Of a DNA stretch of 14,677 nt, positions 6,811 through 14,290 are shown in pieces; the stretch's first letter is position 1, and every line of letters begins with the position of its first letter. The DNA is from an uncultured Opitutia bacterium (lineage in GTDB: Bacteria > Verrucomicrobiota > Verrucomicrobiia > Opitutales > UBA953). A program made the position numbers and the translations under genes. The stretch is from positions 1 to 14,677 of the forward strand of contig CALNBE010000154.1 of assembly GCA_937874455.1 (NCBI GenBank). Reading direction: 5' to 3'. The notes under the pieces are model-generated. The model had not been told where the DNA came from. It worked only from the letters and a program-made list of their open reading frames with translations, and did not search any database.

Positions 6811-7644
6811 TCAGGCGAGCGGTTTGCCGGAAAGCGCCTCGGTCAATTCGTCGTGGCGTGCCAGCAGGTCGGCGATTTCGGGCAGCGGCTGATTGTTTCC
6901 GCCGACCGCGCCGCGAAACTGGCAAGTGGCAAATGCCTCGGGCCGGAAGGCGGCTTTGGGCGCAAACAGCCGGGAGAAAAATCCCCTGGGGCGGGGCAGT
7001 TCCACATGGCAGCGCCAGGGTTTGGGTGTGAGCCGGGCGCGGAAGCATTTTTGCACGCGGCACAAGGTGACATAGCGCGGATCGGCCCGAAGGCGGCGCA
7101 TCAGGTCGAGTGTGTCGGGCGCGGCGGGATCAAAGGGGTGCGAGGTGCAGAGGTAGCGCAGGCCGGAATGCGTGGCGTAAATGCGGAAGGAAAGTTCGGG
7201 CCGTTCGGCCACCAGTTGTTCCAGCAGGGACAGCGCGGTTTTTTCCTCCACGATGGCCTCGGGCCCGGCGGTTTTTCGCGAAGGATCGGCACGGGTGTCC
7301 ACATCGACAAACAGCATTCGGTAGGCATTGAGTACGGAGGCACCGTAGCTGTTGCGGGTGATGCGGGCGATTTCGATTTCCTCCGCGCCGTCCTGCCAGT
7401 TTGCCCGCTCCAACACCGGCTCGACCAGCACGCGTTCCGGGTAGGGGTAGGTGCCGAGAGCGGTTTGCGGCGGAATGCCAGCGGCGGCGTTTTGGGCGCG
7501 TTGCTGGGCCAGGGCGCGCGCTTGGACTTCGGCGTCCTGCTGGCTGACTGCCGAGGTGGCGCTGCCCGAGCGGAAAAAGGTTTTTCCTTTGCCGTCACTG
7601 GCTCCGGCGATGCGGCTGGCGGTGAAACGCGGAGTGGAGTCCAT
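6811..7644 (-). CDS. Conserved-looking protein of unknown function, hisC-linked
   Basis: A 277-residue soluble protein with no signal peptide or membrane segment. I do not recognise a named family. Visible parts: an alanine/glutamine-rich helical N-terminal region (about 33-55); a central alpha/beta-looking region with LFVDVD (111-116), an acidic DxD after a hydrophobic strand; then RIYATHSGLRYLCTSH (154-169); and a cysteine-rich basic segment CRVQKCFRARLTPKPWRC (195-212). The pattern strand-DxD followed by a small-residue/histidine motif is loosely like archaeo-eukaryotic-type primases, but this is too weak to assign. Its ATG lies seven bases after the hisC stop, so the two are probably co-transcribed. 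The coding call is supported by even, high-GC codon use over the full length. Confidence 0.75.
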   Translation of the reverse strand: MDSTPRFTASRIAGASDGKGKTFFRSGSATSAVSQQDAEVQARALAQQRAQNAAAGIPPQTALGTYPYPERVLVEPVLERANWQDGAEEIEIARITRNSYGASVLNAYRMLFVDVDTRADPSRKTAGPEAIVEEKTALSLLEQLVAERPELSFRIYATHSGLRYLCTSHPFDPAAPDTLDLMRRLRADPRYVTLCRVQKCFRARLTPKPWRCHVELPRPRGFFSRLFAPKAAFRPEAFATCQFRGAVGGNNQPLPEIADLLARHDELTEALSGKPLA

Positions 7645-7651
7645 GGCGCGG

Positions 7652-8761
7652 CTATTTTCCTTTGCCCAAAATGGTGCCGAGAGTGGCGAGGAAACGGGTG
7701 TTTTGCTCGGCGGTGCCGACGGTGACGCGCAAACTGTCCGGCATCCCGTATCCGGCGAGCGGGCGGACGATCACGCCCTGGCGCTGCAATGCGTCGAAAA
7801 TCTGGGCGGCCTGCGGGACATGGAAGACGATGAAGTTGGCGTGGCTCGGGATGAAGGAGAGGCCGAGCTTGCCAAATCCCTTTTCAAGCTGGCGCAGTCC
7901 GGCGGTGTTCACTTCGCGGCTCAACTGCACAAAGGCGGTGTCGTCGAGCGCGGCCACTGCGGCGATTTGGGCGGGAAGGTTGACGTTGAACGGCTGGCGG
8001 GTGCGTTGCACCAAGCTGATCAGTTTCGCGTCGCCGTAGAGGTAGCCGACCCGCAGTCCGGCCAGGCCGTAGATTTTGGAAAAAGTGCGGGCACCGACGA
8101 TTTTCCTCCCCTCGTCGATGAGCGGACGGATGTCGGCGCAGTCCGGGAGAAATTCCGCGTAGGCCTCGTCGAAACACAAGATGACGTGCTCCGGCAGCTC
8201 GCGGGCGAATTGCAGAATTTCCTCCGCGGCGTTGATGGTGCCGGTCGGATTGTTCGGGCAGGTGAGGAAGACCAGCTTGGTTTTTTCGGTGATCGCGGCG
8301 CGCATGGCCGCGAGATCGTGGGTAAATTTGGGCATCGGCACCGCGACCGGTTTCGCGCCGAAGAGCAGGGCGGCCAGTTTGTAAACGATGAAGGCTTGCT
8401 CGCCAAACACCACCTCGTCGCCTGGGCGGAGGAACGCCTGGGCGAGGAGGATCATCGCCTCGTTGGAGCCGTTGCCGACGAGAAACTGGTCGGGGCGGAG
8501 GTTCCAGAACGCGGCCAGTTTCTCGCGGATCACGGTGGTGCCGCCGTCGGGGTAAAAATTCACCTCACCGAGCATTCGTGTCACCGCGGCCTGGGCGAGC
8601 GGCGATGGGCCGAGAGGATTTTCGTTGGACGCCAGTTTGATGATGGTGTGCGGGTCGAGACCGAATTCGCGGGCCACCGTCTCGATCGGTTTGCCCGGCT
8701 CGTAGGTCGGCTGGTTCAGCACCGCCGGATTGACCAAGTCTGCGTAAGCAATTTTTCCCAT
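7652..8761 (-). CDS. hisC: Histidinol-phosphate aminotransferase
   Basis: Class-II (fold type I) PLP aminotransferase of 369 residues, the usual HisC length. It would convert imidazole acetol phosphate and glutamate to histidinol phosphate in histidine synthesis. Motifs: LASNENPLGPS (43-53), YPDGG (70-74), GNGSNEAM (96-103), CPNNPTGT (168-175), FDEAY with D198, and the Schiff-base lysine K229 in TFSKIYGLAGLRVGY. HisC-like enzymes sometimes use aromatic amino acids instead, and no other his gene is visible here, so the substrate is less certain than the family. It is divergent from the RmlD-like gene with 81 bases between start codons, and is followed by the unknown gene. Confidence 0.93.
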   Translation of the reverse strand: MGKIAYADLVNPAVLNQPTYEPGKPIETVAREFGLDPHTIIKLASNENPLGPSPLAQAAVTRMLGEVNFYPDGGTTVIREKLAAFWNLRPDQFLVGNGSNEAMILLAQAFLRPGDEVVFGEQAFIVYKLAALLFGAKPVAVPMPKFTHDLAAMRAAITEKTKLVFLTCPNNPTGTINAAEEILQFARELPEHVILCFDEAYAEFLPDCADIRPLIDEGRKIVGARTFSKIYGLAGLRVGYLYGDAKLISLVQRTRQPFNVNLPAQIAAVAALDDTAFVQLSREVNTAGLRQLEKGFGKLGLSFIPSHANFIVFHVPQAAQIFDALQRQGVIVRPLAGYGMPDSLRVTVGTAEQNTRFLATLGTILGKGK

Positions 8762-8842
8762 GATGCGCGAGCTTGCGCCGCGGCCCCCGGCGTGGCAAAC
8801 ACATCCGAAACGCGCTTAAAAAATCCCCAACTCACTTTTTGC

Positions 8843-9814
8843 ATGAAAATCATTCTTACCGGAGCGACCGGTTTTCTGGGTCGCGAAACCGCGCTGGCGG
8901 CGGTGCGTCGCGGGCATCAAGTCATCGCCATCGGCGGCTCGCGGATGCCGGAAATTCCCGGCGTTGGCCGGACGCTGCAGGCCGATTTAACCGAGCCGCA
9001 GCAGGCGATTGAAACTTTGCTCCTGAATGAGTTTCCCGACGCAATCATCAACTGCGCGGGGGTGCCGACGATGGAGGCTTGCGATGCCGCGCCGGAAAAG
9101 GCGGAGAAACTGAACGCCGGGCTGCCGCGTTTTCTCGCCATGATGGCCAACCATCTTTCCGGACGGCTGGTGCATGTTTCCACCGACATGGTGTTCGACG
9201 GCGACAAGGGAAATTACGAGCACACCGACAAGCCGATCCCGCTCAATCTCTACGGCCAGACCAAGCTGATGGCCGAGAAGGATGTTTTGCAGTTTGGGAA
9301 AAACCACGCGGTGGCCCTGCGCGTCCCGGTGATTAGCGGCAACACTCCGGCGGGCGACAAAAGTCTGCACGAGCGGCTGCTGGTGCAATGGTCGGCGGGG
9401 AAAACGACGCCGCTGTTTACCGACGAAATTCGCCAGCCGGTGAGCGCCTCCAACTTGGGCGACGTGCTGGTGGAGCTGTGCGAGCGGAGCAACCTGAGCG
9501 GCGTTTACCACTGGGCCGGGGCCGAGGCGCTATCGCGGCACGAGATCGGCGTGCGCATCGCAAAACATTTCGGGCTGGCTCCGGAAAAATTCATCACGCC
9601 AACCACCCATGCGGCGGCAGGGGAAAAGGCGGCCCGCCGGGCGCGCGACCTGAGTTTTATCCTGCATCCGCTGCAGGGGAAATTGAAGACGCGGGTGCAG
9701 TCCTTCGAGGAAATCCTTTCCGAGATGCAGGTGCCCGCGCAATGCGCCGTCTGGCACGCGGAACAAACCGGGCGCACGGTGGTGCGCCGTCTGGTCAAAG
9801 GCGTGGATTTCTAG
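8843..9814 (+). CDS. RmlD-like SDR-family NAD(P)-dependent sugar-nucleotide reductase
   Basis: Extended short-chain dehydrogenase of 323 residues, resembling dTDP-4-dehydrorhamnose reductase (RmlD). The Rossmann motif GATGFLG is at 7-13, INCAG at 69-73, the catalytic region HVSTDMVFDG at 111-120, and the active-site YxxxK at Y137 and K141 (LYGQTK). The frame is open for 1.4 kb upstream, but that is antisense to hisC. The ATG at 8843 is chosen because the dinucleotide motif then sits at the N-terminus, as usual. No Shine-Dalgarno sequence is seen. No other rhamnose gene is nearby, so the substrate is not established; it could equally be another NDP-sugar or the MAT2B-like branch. Confidence 0.85.
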   Translation: MKIILTGATGFLGRETALAAVRRGHQVIAIGGSRMPEIPGVGRTLQADLTEPQQAIETLLLNEFPDAIINCAGVPTMEACDAAPEKAEKLNAGLPRFLAMMANHLSGRLVHVSTDMVFDGDKGNYEHTDKPIPLNLYGQTKLMAEKDVLQFGKNHAVALRVPVISGNTPAGDKSLHERLLVQWSAGKTTPLFTDEIRQPVSASNLGDVLVELCERSNLSGVYHWAGAEALSRHEIGVRIAKHFGLAPEKFITPTTHAAAGEKAARRARDLSFILHPLQGKLKTRVQSFEEILSEMQVPAQCAVWHAEQTGRTVVRRLVKGVDF

Positions 9815-9880
9815 GCGCAAAGGAAATTTAATTTCTTTCGAGAAAAATTCCTTCCCCGATGCCGATTGTTGCTGCCAACG

Positions 9881-10597
9881 ATGCTGCACCACTTGCCCAG
9901 CCGCTCCGCCAGCGCCGCCGTCAACATGGCGGAGGATTTGCTCCTGCTGGAGAATTACGGCGCGGAGGAAAATGCGGCGACCTTCCGGCATTACGGCTGG
10001 AGTGAGCCCGCGTTCACCTTCGGGCTGTCGCAATCCTGGCCCGCGGTGCGGCCAACGGTTCCCGCTGATTGTGCCTTGGTGCGCCGGGCCAGCGGCGGCG
10101 GCGTGGTGTCGCATTTGCACGACTGGACTTACGCGCTGACCGTTCCCTTTGCACAGTCGCTGTGCCGGGAGCGGGCCACGGTTTCCTACAAGAAAATCCA
10201 CCAGGCAATTGCCGATGCGCTGACCGTGCAGGGCGTGGCGGCGGCGCTGGTGCCGTGTCCGGGCGAGAGCTGCGACGCGGCGGAAATTCCTCCGCACAAG
10301 CCGGGCGTCTGCTTTGTCCTGCCGGAAATCTACGATGTGGTGCGACCGGATGACGGGAGGAAAATCGCGGGCGCGGCGCAAAAACGCAACCGGCACGGAT
10401 TGCTGGTGCAGGGCAGCATTGCCCGGGAAATGGCACCGGGGCTGGACTGGGTGCTGTTCGAAAAAACCTTCGTCGCGCAACTGGCGGCACTGCTGGGCGC
10501 GGAGGAAATGGCGGTGGCGTGGCCGGTGTTCCCGGAGGAAATTCACCGGGAAACTGTGGCGCGTTTTGCCAGCCGGGAGTGGAACGAAAGGCATTGA
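9881..10597 (+). CDS. Lipoate-protein ligase A family protein
   Basis: A BPL_LplA_LipB-fold ligase of 238 residues. Recognised motifs are NMAEDLLLL (15-23), RRASGGGVV (68-76, the lipoyl-AMP binding loop), CF...YDVV (144-154) and KIAGAAQKRNRHGLL (161-175) with the catalytic-type lysine K161. It would attach lipoate or octanoate to the E2 or GcvH domains of 2-oxoacid dehydrogenases and the glycine cleavage system. LplA and LipM/LipL-type transferases share these motifs, so ligase versus octanoyl transferase cannot be decided by eye. The start is uncertain: ATG 9881 is chosen, but TTG 9866 in the same frame would add five residues; neither has a clear ribosome site. It lies 66 bases after the RmlD-like gene. 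Confidence 0.86.
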   Translation: MLHHLPSRSASAAVNMAEDLLLLENYGAEENAATFRHYGWSEPAFTFGLSQSWPAVRPTVPADCALVRRASGGGVVSHLHDWTYALTVPFAQSLCRERATVSYKKIHQAIADALTVQGVAAALVPCPGESCDAAEIPPHKPGVCFVLPEIYDVVRPDDGRKIAGAAQKRNRHGLLVQGSIAREMAPGLDWVLFEKTFVAQLAALLGAEEMAVAWPVFPEEIHRETVARFASREWNERH

Positions 10598-10616
10598 GCC
10601 GCGGAGGAAATTTTTC

Positions 10617-11525
10617 ATGACCACCAAAGCCACCACCGCCCTCGCCGTGAAGACCGCCCTGCGCGGTATCCTGGTCAACGCTTCGCTCGCGGCGGTCAAG
10701 ATCGTGACCGGCGTTGTGGGGCATTCCTATGCGCTGATCGCCGACGGTATCGAGTCGCTCAACGACATTCTCTCCTCGACCGTGGTGCTGGTGACGCTGA
10801 AGTTTTCCGCGCTGCCGCCGGACGAAAACCATCCCTACGGCCACGGCAAGGCAGAGCAGCTCGGCGGGTTGTTTTGCGCCCTGTCGCTCCTCGGCGCGGG
10901 GGTGCTGATTGCGGTGCACAGCATCGGGAACTTGTTCGAGCGGCACCATGCGCCGGAATGGTTCACCCTGCCGGTGCTGCTGCTGGTGATCGTGACGAAG
11001 GTGGTTTTGTCGCGCTACGTTTTGCAGAAAAGTGAGATCACGGACAGCACCGCGCTCAAGGGTGACGCCTGGCACCACCGGGCCGACGCCATCACCTCCG
11101 GTGCGGCGTTTGTCGGCATCACGGCGGCGTTGATTGGTGGTGACGGCTATGAGTGGGCGGATGATGTCGCTGCGCTGACCGGCTGCCTGGTGATTGGCTA
11201 CAACGGGTTTTCCCTGCTGCGCACTGCGCTGCATGAGAACATGGACGGCGCGCCGCCGGAGGCGTTGCTGGACGAGGTGCGCCGGGTGGCGGCGGCGGTG
11301 CCGGAGGTTTTGCTGGTGGAAAAATTGCGGATGAAAAAAATCGGCCTCGGTTATTTCATGGACATTCACATTCAGGTCGATCCTCGGATGAGTGTGGCCG
11401 AGGGCCATCGGGTGGCCCACGCGGTCAAGGATCGGTTGCTGCGAGAAGTTCCACAGGTGAACGACGTGGTGACGCACCTTGAGCCGTTTGCGGCGCTTGA
11501 AATTAAGGAAGCAAAGGAAAAATGA
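10617..11525 (+). CDS. Cation diffusion facilitator (CDF) metal efflux transporter
   Basis: Inner-membrane divalent-cation/proton antiporter of 302 residues. The N-terminal part (about 15-200) holds six probable membrane helices, and the C-terminal part (about 215-295) is the usual cytoplasmic metal-sensing domain. Metal-site residues are visible: ADGIESLND (42-50) in helix 2 provides D43, E46 and D50, and HHRAD in helix 5 provides H153 and D157 in an HxxxD arrangement like FieF H153/D157. HPYGHGK (72-78) is the common loop motif. Substrate is probably zinc, iron or manganese but cannot be read from sequence. The ATG at 10617 has one of the few good Shine-Dalgarno sequences here (GGAGG, 10603-10607). 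The TGA overlaps the next gene's ATG by four bases. Confidence 0.93.
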   Translation: MTTKATTALAVKTALRGILVNASLAAVKIVTGVVGHSYALIADGIESLNDILSSTVVLVTLKFSALPPDENHPYGHGKAEQLGGLFCALSLLGAGVLIAVHSIGNLFERHHAPEWFTLPVLLLVIVTKVVLSRYVLQKSEITDSTALKGDAWHHRADAITSGAAFVGITAALIGGDGYEWADDVAALTGCLVIGYNGFSLLRTALHENMDGAPPEALLDEVRRVAAAVPEVLLVEKLRMKKIGLGYFMDIHIQVDPRMSVAEGHRVAHAVKDRLLREVPQVNDVVTHLEPFAALEIKEAKEK

Positions 11526-12085
11526 GCCGGCGGCTGACAGCGCTGGCGCACGCGCTGGCAAAGGAAATTTTGTCTCCCGGCGACCGCGCGGTGGACGCCA
11601 CGGCGGGCAATGGGAACGACACGCTTTTTCTCGCGGAGTGTGTCGGCGCGGACGGAAAAGTCTGGGCCTTCGACGTGCAGGCGGCCGCGCTGACGGCGAC
11701 CCATGCGCGCTTGGCGGCGGCGGGTTGCGCGGAGCGGGTGGAGCTGGTGCATGCCGGACACGAAACTTTGGCAACTCATTTGCCCGCGGAGGAAAAAGGC
11801 CGGCTGGCGGCGGTGTTTTTCAACCTCGGCTATTTGCCGCACGGCGACCATGCGCTGATCACCCGCGGCGAAACGACCCTGGCGGCATTGCGCATGGTGA
11901 CAGACTGGATACGTCCCGGCGGACATTTGTCTTTGCTGGTTTACCCCGGTCATCCCGGCGGCGCTGTGGAGGCGCAAATGGTGCGAAAGTGGATCGCGGA
12001 GGAAAATGTCCAGTGGGCTTTTTCCTTCCATGGCGAGCCGGAGCAAAACGAACGCCCCTGGCTGGCGGTCGGCCGGTGCATTTAA
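11522..12085 (+). CDS. mnmM: YtqB/MnmM-like SAM-dependent RNA methyltransferase
   Basis: A Rossmann-fold methyltransferase of 187 residues, matching the usual length of the YtqB family. Motifs: SAM-binding DATAGNGNDTLFLA (25-38), acidic FDVQ (50-53), FNLGYLPHGD (100-109) and YPGHPGG (141-147) with E150. These three blocks are characteristic of YtqB-type proteins, formerly 'putative rRNA methylase'. Some are now known as MnmM, which methylates the wobble-uridine aminomethyl group of tRNA to give mnm5(s2)U. Function as MnmM here is therefore inference from family. The ATG lies in the stop codon of the CDF gene (ATGA, 11522-11525), so the two are translationally coupled, although no functional link is obvious. 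Confidence 0.87.
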   Translation: MSRRLTALAHALAKEILSPGDRAVDATAGNGNDTLFLAECVGADGKVWAFDVQAAALTATHARLAAAGCAERVELVHAGHETLATHLPAEEKGRLAAVFFNLGYLPHGDHALITRGETTLAALRMVTDWIRPGGHLSLLVYPGHPGGAVEAQMVRKWIAEENVQWAFSFHGEPEQNERPWLAVGRCI

Positions 12086-12237
12086 AACGCTGGGGCAAAA
12101 GTGGCGGAAAAGCAGCGGTTAGTGTAGACAAATTGAGCTGATTTAATCTGATTTCCTAAAACGATGGATGTTGCGACCTCCTTTAGATCAAAACGGATAG
12201 TTGCGTAACTTGCTGTTAAATAGCGATTTAATTTTTA

Positions 12238-12507
12238 ATGACGCGATTTGATGACAAAAAGAAGCCCGGTCTCGCGTGGAAACCGGGCAACACGCTCAAC
12301 GGTTACGCCACGGAAGTCACCAACCAGATCAACAGCGCCGATCTCTTCTTTGGCGTGTGGTCTGAACTGATCTACGCCATGTGGGGCGGCATCGAGGTGT
12401 TGGCCGATCAGGACGTGAAGACCGGACGCATCGCCGTTTCCGCCTTCCAAGACGTGAACTTCCTCGTGCGCCGCCCCGAGTGCTTCTGCGTTGGCGCTCT
12501 CTCCTGA
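12238..12507 (+). pseudogene. Truncated HK97-fold major capsid protein (C-terminal stub)
   Basis: The 89-residue frame matches the C-terminal end of HK97-type capsid proteins: GYATEVTNQI (22-31), a DLFFGVWSELI segment (35-45), MWGGIEVLADQD (48-59) and the closing AVSAFQDVNFLVRRPECF pattern (66-83). A full-length capsid would be roughly 300-400 residues, so some three quarters are missing. An in-frame TAA (12229-12231) just before the ATG shows that the frame cannot extend upstream. No ribosome binding site is visible, and the ATG is probably fortuitous. It marks the left end of the phage remnant. Confidence 0.78.
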
Positions 12508-12546
12508 TCGCTGGTTTTCACCATTAACCCTCAATCGAATCTCATC

Positions 12547-12762
12547 ATGGCTACGAAAGTAAAACTGCTCCGGGAAATCCTCATCGGCGGGAAGGCGCAA
12601 AAGAAAGGTGCCATCGTCGAAGTGGACAACGGCCTTGCTCGCACCCTTGTGCTGCGCAAAGCAGCCGAGGAAGTGCAAGAGGCCAAGGCCGCCGGGACTT
12701 CTCCCGCCAAAAATGCGAAGACAGAACCCGTCGAACCGGAAACGCCCGAGGCTGCGAAATAA
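12547..12762 (+). CDS. Small phage protein next to the capsid gene
   Basis: A 71-residue protein. Residues 1-48 look like the compact beta-rich domain often found beside phage capsid genes (KVKLLREILIGGKAQKKG, then VEVDN.LARTLVLRKAAE). The tail (49-71) is alanine/proline/glutamate-rich and probably disordered. Function is unknown; a head-decoration or head-tail accessory role is only a guess from position. No Shine-Dalgarno sequence precedes the ATG. It is followed by a terminator-like hairpin. Confidence 0.7.
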   Translation: MATKVKLLREILIGGKAQKKGAIVEVDNGLARTLVLRKAAEEVQEAKAAGTSPAKNAKTEPVEPETPEAAK

Positions 12763-12782
12763 CCTTTCCCTTGGTCTGGCCC

Positions 12783-12828
12783 GCCGCCCTTGCGTGATTC
12801 CATTGCGCGGGGGCGGCTTTTCTTTTTT
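12783..12828 (+). terminator. Terminator-like hairpin with T-tract abutting the next start codon
   Basis: GCCGCCC (12783-12789) pairs with GGGCGGC (12811-12817), with an additional GCG/GCG pair further in, followed by TTTTCTTTTTT (12818-12828). This is a canonical Rho-independent shape on the plus strand, 21 bases after the preceding stop codon. The T-tract ends only two bases before the ATG of the head-tail joining gene. Confidence 0.75.
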
Positions 12829-12830
12829 CC

Positions 12831-13136
12831 ATGTTTGCCGAAAACCTCTCCATCTTCCTCGCCGACTTTGGCGAGCCGATCACCGTCACCCGCGACGATG
12901 CGCCCGTTGCCGCGTTCACCGCCATCTTTGATAACCCCGATTTACAGGGGCAGATCGGCGGCATTGAGTGCGACGCCCGCGACCGCTTGCTTGCCTGCAC
13001 CGAAGCCGATGCTGCCGCCGTCGAACGGGACGACACCATCACCATTCGCGGCGAAACCTACTACGTCGCCGAGAAACATCCCGACGGCACCGGCATGACG
13101 ACGCTGGTGCTGTCACCAAATCCAGAAACCGATTAA
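12831..13136 (+). CDS. Phage head-tail joining protein
   Basis: A 101-residue protein resembling small phage head-tail attachment/completion proteins: an N-terminal FAENLSIFLADFGEPITV (2-19), a central stretch IFDNPD (31-36), then RDDTITIRGETYYVAEKHPD near the C-terminus (about 66-85; the VxxxDTITIxGxxYxVxxxxPDGTGxTTLxL pattern). Such proteins seal the connector and link capsid and tail. Family-level call is fair; the precise class is uncertain. The start has no Shine-Dalgarno sequence, only a pyrimidine-rich leader. Its TAA is one base from the next gene's ATG. Confidence 0.8.
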   Translation: MFAENLSIFLADFGEPITVTRDDAPVAAFTAIFDNPDLQGQIGGIECDARDRLLACTEADAAAVERDDTITIRGETYYVAEKHPDGTGMTTLVLSPNPETD

Positions 13137-13137
13137 C

Positions 13138-13445
13138 ATGCGCGGCACCCATTCCAGCACCGGCAAAGCCATTGAGGGCGTCGAGCACCTCCGGCAGTCC
13201 ATTGCCGACATTCTCACCACGCCCATCGGCTCGCGTGTGATGCGGCGGGATTACGGCTCGCGACTGTTCGAGCTGATCGCCACGCCGGTGTCACCGGCGT
13301 GGCCGACGCGCTCAACAAGTGGGAGCCGCGCGTGCGCATCACCAGCGTCTCCCTGTCCAGCATCACCGCCGGGCGTCCGGTCTTCTCGCTGGCCGGGAAA
13401 GTCGCCGCGTCCGGTTCCAACTTTTCCACCACCGTCGCCCTATGA
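13138..13445 (+). pseudogene. Frameshifted gpW/gp25-like baseplate protein
   Basis: The first 50 codons (13138-13287) encode a good match to P2 gpW/T4 gp25-like baseplate wedge proteins: HLRQSIADILTTPIGSRVMR and RDYGSRLFELIATP. After 13287 this frame turns into arginine/serine/proline-rich nonsense. The expected continuation (ADALNKWEPRVRITSV, then RPVFSLAGKV) is found in another frame from 13302 and ends at TGA 13443-13445, overlapping the gpJ ATG by ATGA. Compared with family members, roughly 25 bases between 'ATP' and 'ADAL' appear missing, and the break falls inside a perfect inverted repeat (13279-13303). It may be a true inactivation or a sequencing or assembly error in a hairpin. Confidence 0.85.
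13279..13303. repeat. Perfect 12+1+12 inverted repeat at the gpW lesion
   Basis: Arms GCCACGCCGGTG (13279-13290) and CACCGGCGTGGC (13292-13303) are perfectly complementary with a single T between them. The break in the gpW reading frame lies within it. Such a near-perfect palindrome in the middle of a coding region is unlikely by chance and points to a template-switch or hairpin-mediated event. Confidence 0.9.
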
Positions 13446-14287
13446 ACACCATCGATTTTTCCACACTGCCGGCACCGTCGGTGGTCGAAACCATCAGCTT
13501 CGAGGCCATCCTTGCCGCCATGAAGACGGATCTGGTCGCACGCGATCCCGCTTTCACCGCCTTGGTCGAGTCTGATCCCGCGATGAAAATCTTGGAGGTC
13601 TGCGCCTACCGCGAAACCTTGCTGCGCCAGCGGGTCAACGATGCGGCCAAGTCAGTCATGCTGGCTTATGCCGTTGGCTCCGATCTCGACCAACTGGCCG
13701 CGCTCTACAACGTCGAGCGAAAGGAGATCACCCCGCCGGACAATTCCACCATCCCGCCCACGGCGGCCGTCATGGAGGCGGATGCCGACTTTCGCCGCCG
13801 CGTGCTGCTGTCGCTTGATGGCCTTGCCACGGCCGGAGCCAAAAACGCTTACATTTACCATGCGCTCTCTGTCGTTGGAGTGCGCGATGCTGCTGTGGTT
13901 GCGCCGCCGATTGAGGGCATCCCTGCGGGCAGGGTGGAGGTTTACATCCTTGCCGATACCGAGACCGGCGCAGTTTCGCCGGTACTGCTGTCAGCGGTGG
14001 AAGCCGCGCTTATCAAGGACTACACGATTTCTGCTAGTCTTTATGTTTATCCCGGCCCCGATGCTGCCGTGGTGCTGACCAACGCGCAGGCCGCAGTGGA
14101 GAAATACACCGGCGAGAATTTCCGGCTGGGGCGCGACATCACCATGAGCGGCCTTTACGCTGCCTTGCACGCTGCCGGTGTGCAACGTGTCGAGTTGGCC
14201 GAGCCATCTGCCACTATCGTCAACGGCCCCGGCGAGTGCGCCCGCTGCACCGGCATCACCGTCACGCTGGCCGGAACTGACGAGTGA
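13442..14287 (+). CDS. Phage baseplate J-like protein
   Basis: A 281-residue protein of the P2 gpJ/Mu gp47-like baseplate family. Visible features: a helical N-terminal part with LLRQRVNDAAKSVMLAYAVG (60-79) and DLDQLAALYNVER (81-93), the typical FRRRVLLSLDGL block (about 118-129), then SVVGVRDAAVVAPP and beta-rich repeats to the end. The family forms the baseplate periphery of contractile tails. The frame is open upstream over gpW but the ATG at 13442, overlapping the gpW stop (ATGA), is the natural start. Length is near that of P2 gpJ (about 300). The next expected genes, gpI and tail fibre, are absent. Confidence 0.88.
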   Translation: MNTIDFSTLPAPSVVETISFEAILAAMKTDLVARDPAFTALVESDPAMKILEVCAYRETLLRQRVNDAAKSVMLAYAVGSDLDQLAALYNVERKEITPPDNSTIPPTAAVMEADADFRRRVLLSLDGLATAGAKNAYIYHALSVVGVRDAAVVAPPIEGIPAGRVEVYILADTETGAVSPVLLSAVEAALIKDYTISASLYVYPGPDAAVVLTNAQAAVEKYTGENFRLGRDITMSGLYAALHAAGVQRVELAEPSATIVNGPGECARCTGITVTLAGTDE

Positions 14288-14290
14288 GGA

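Larger units (their letters stand above)
12238..14287 (+). mobile_element. Tailed-phage structural gene remnant
   Basis: Five consecutive phage structural genes or fragments (capsid stub, small capsid-adjacent protein, head-tail joining, gpW-like, gpJ-like) with no integrase, terminase, portal, tape measure, tail sheath/tube or lysis gene. The 5' edge is a truncated capsid gene just after a short AT-rich stretch (about 12115-12237). The 3' edge is abrupt: the usual gpI and tail-fibre genes are absent and an unrelated opposing ORF begins. No direct repeats or tRNA attachment site were found by eye. It is best read as a small fossil of a contractile-tailed (P2/Mu-like baseplate) prophage. Tight spacing within part of the set suggests native order for those genes. 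Confidence 0.75.

Noticed and set aside
7451..8842. Long plus-strand open frame upstream of the RmlD-like gene
   Set aside because: Antisense to hisC and the unknown gene; no domain before the Rossmann motif, so the start was set to 8843.
10014..11774. 586-codon minus-strand frame
   Set aside because: Antisense to lipoate ligase and CDF genes; low-complexity Pro/Arg/His sequence without motifs.
12086..12237. Possible attachment site or tRNA at the left phage edge
   Set aside because: No cloverleaf or repeat shared with the right edge could be found by eye.
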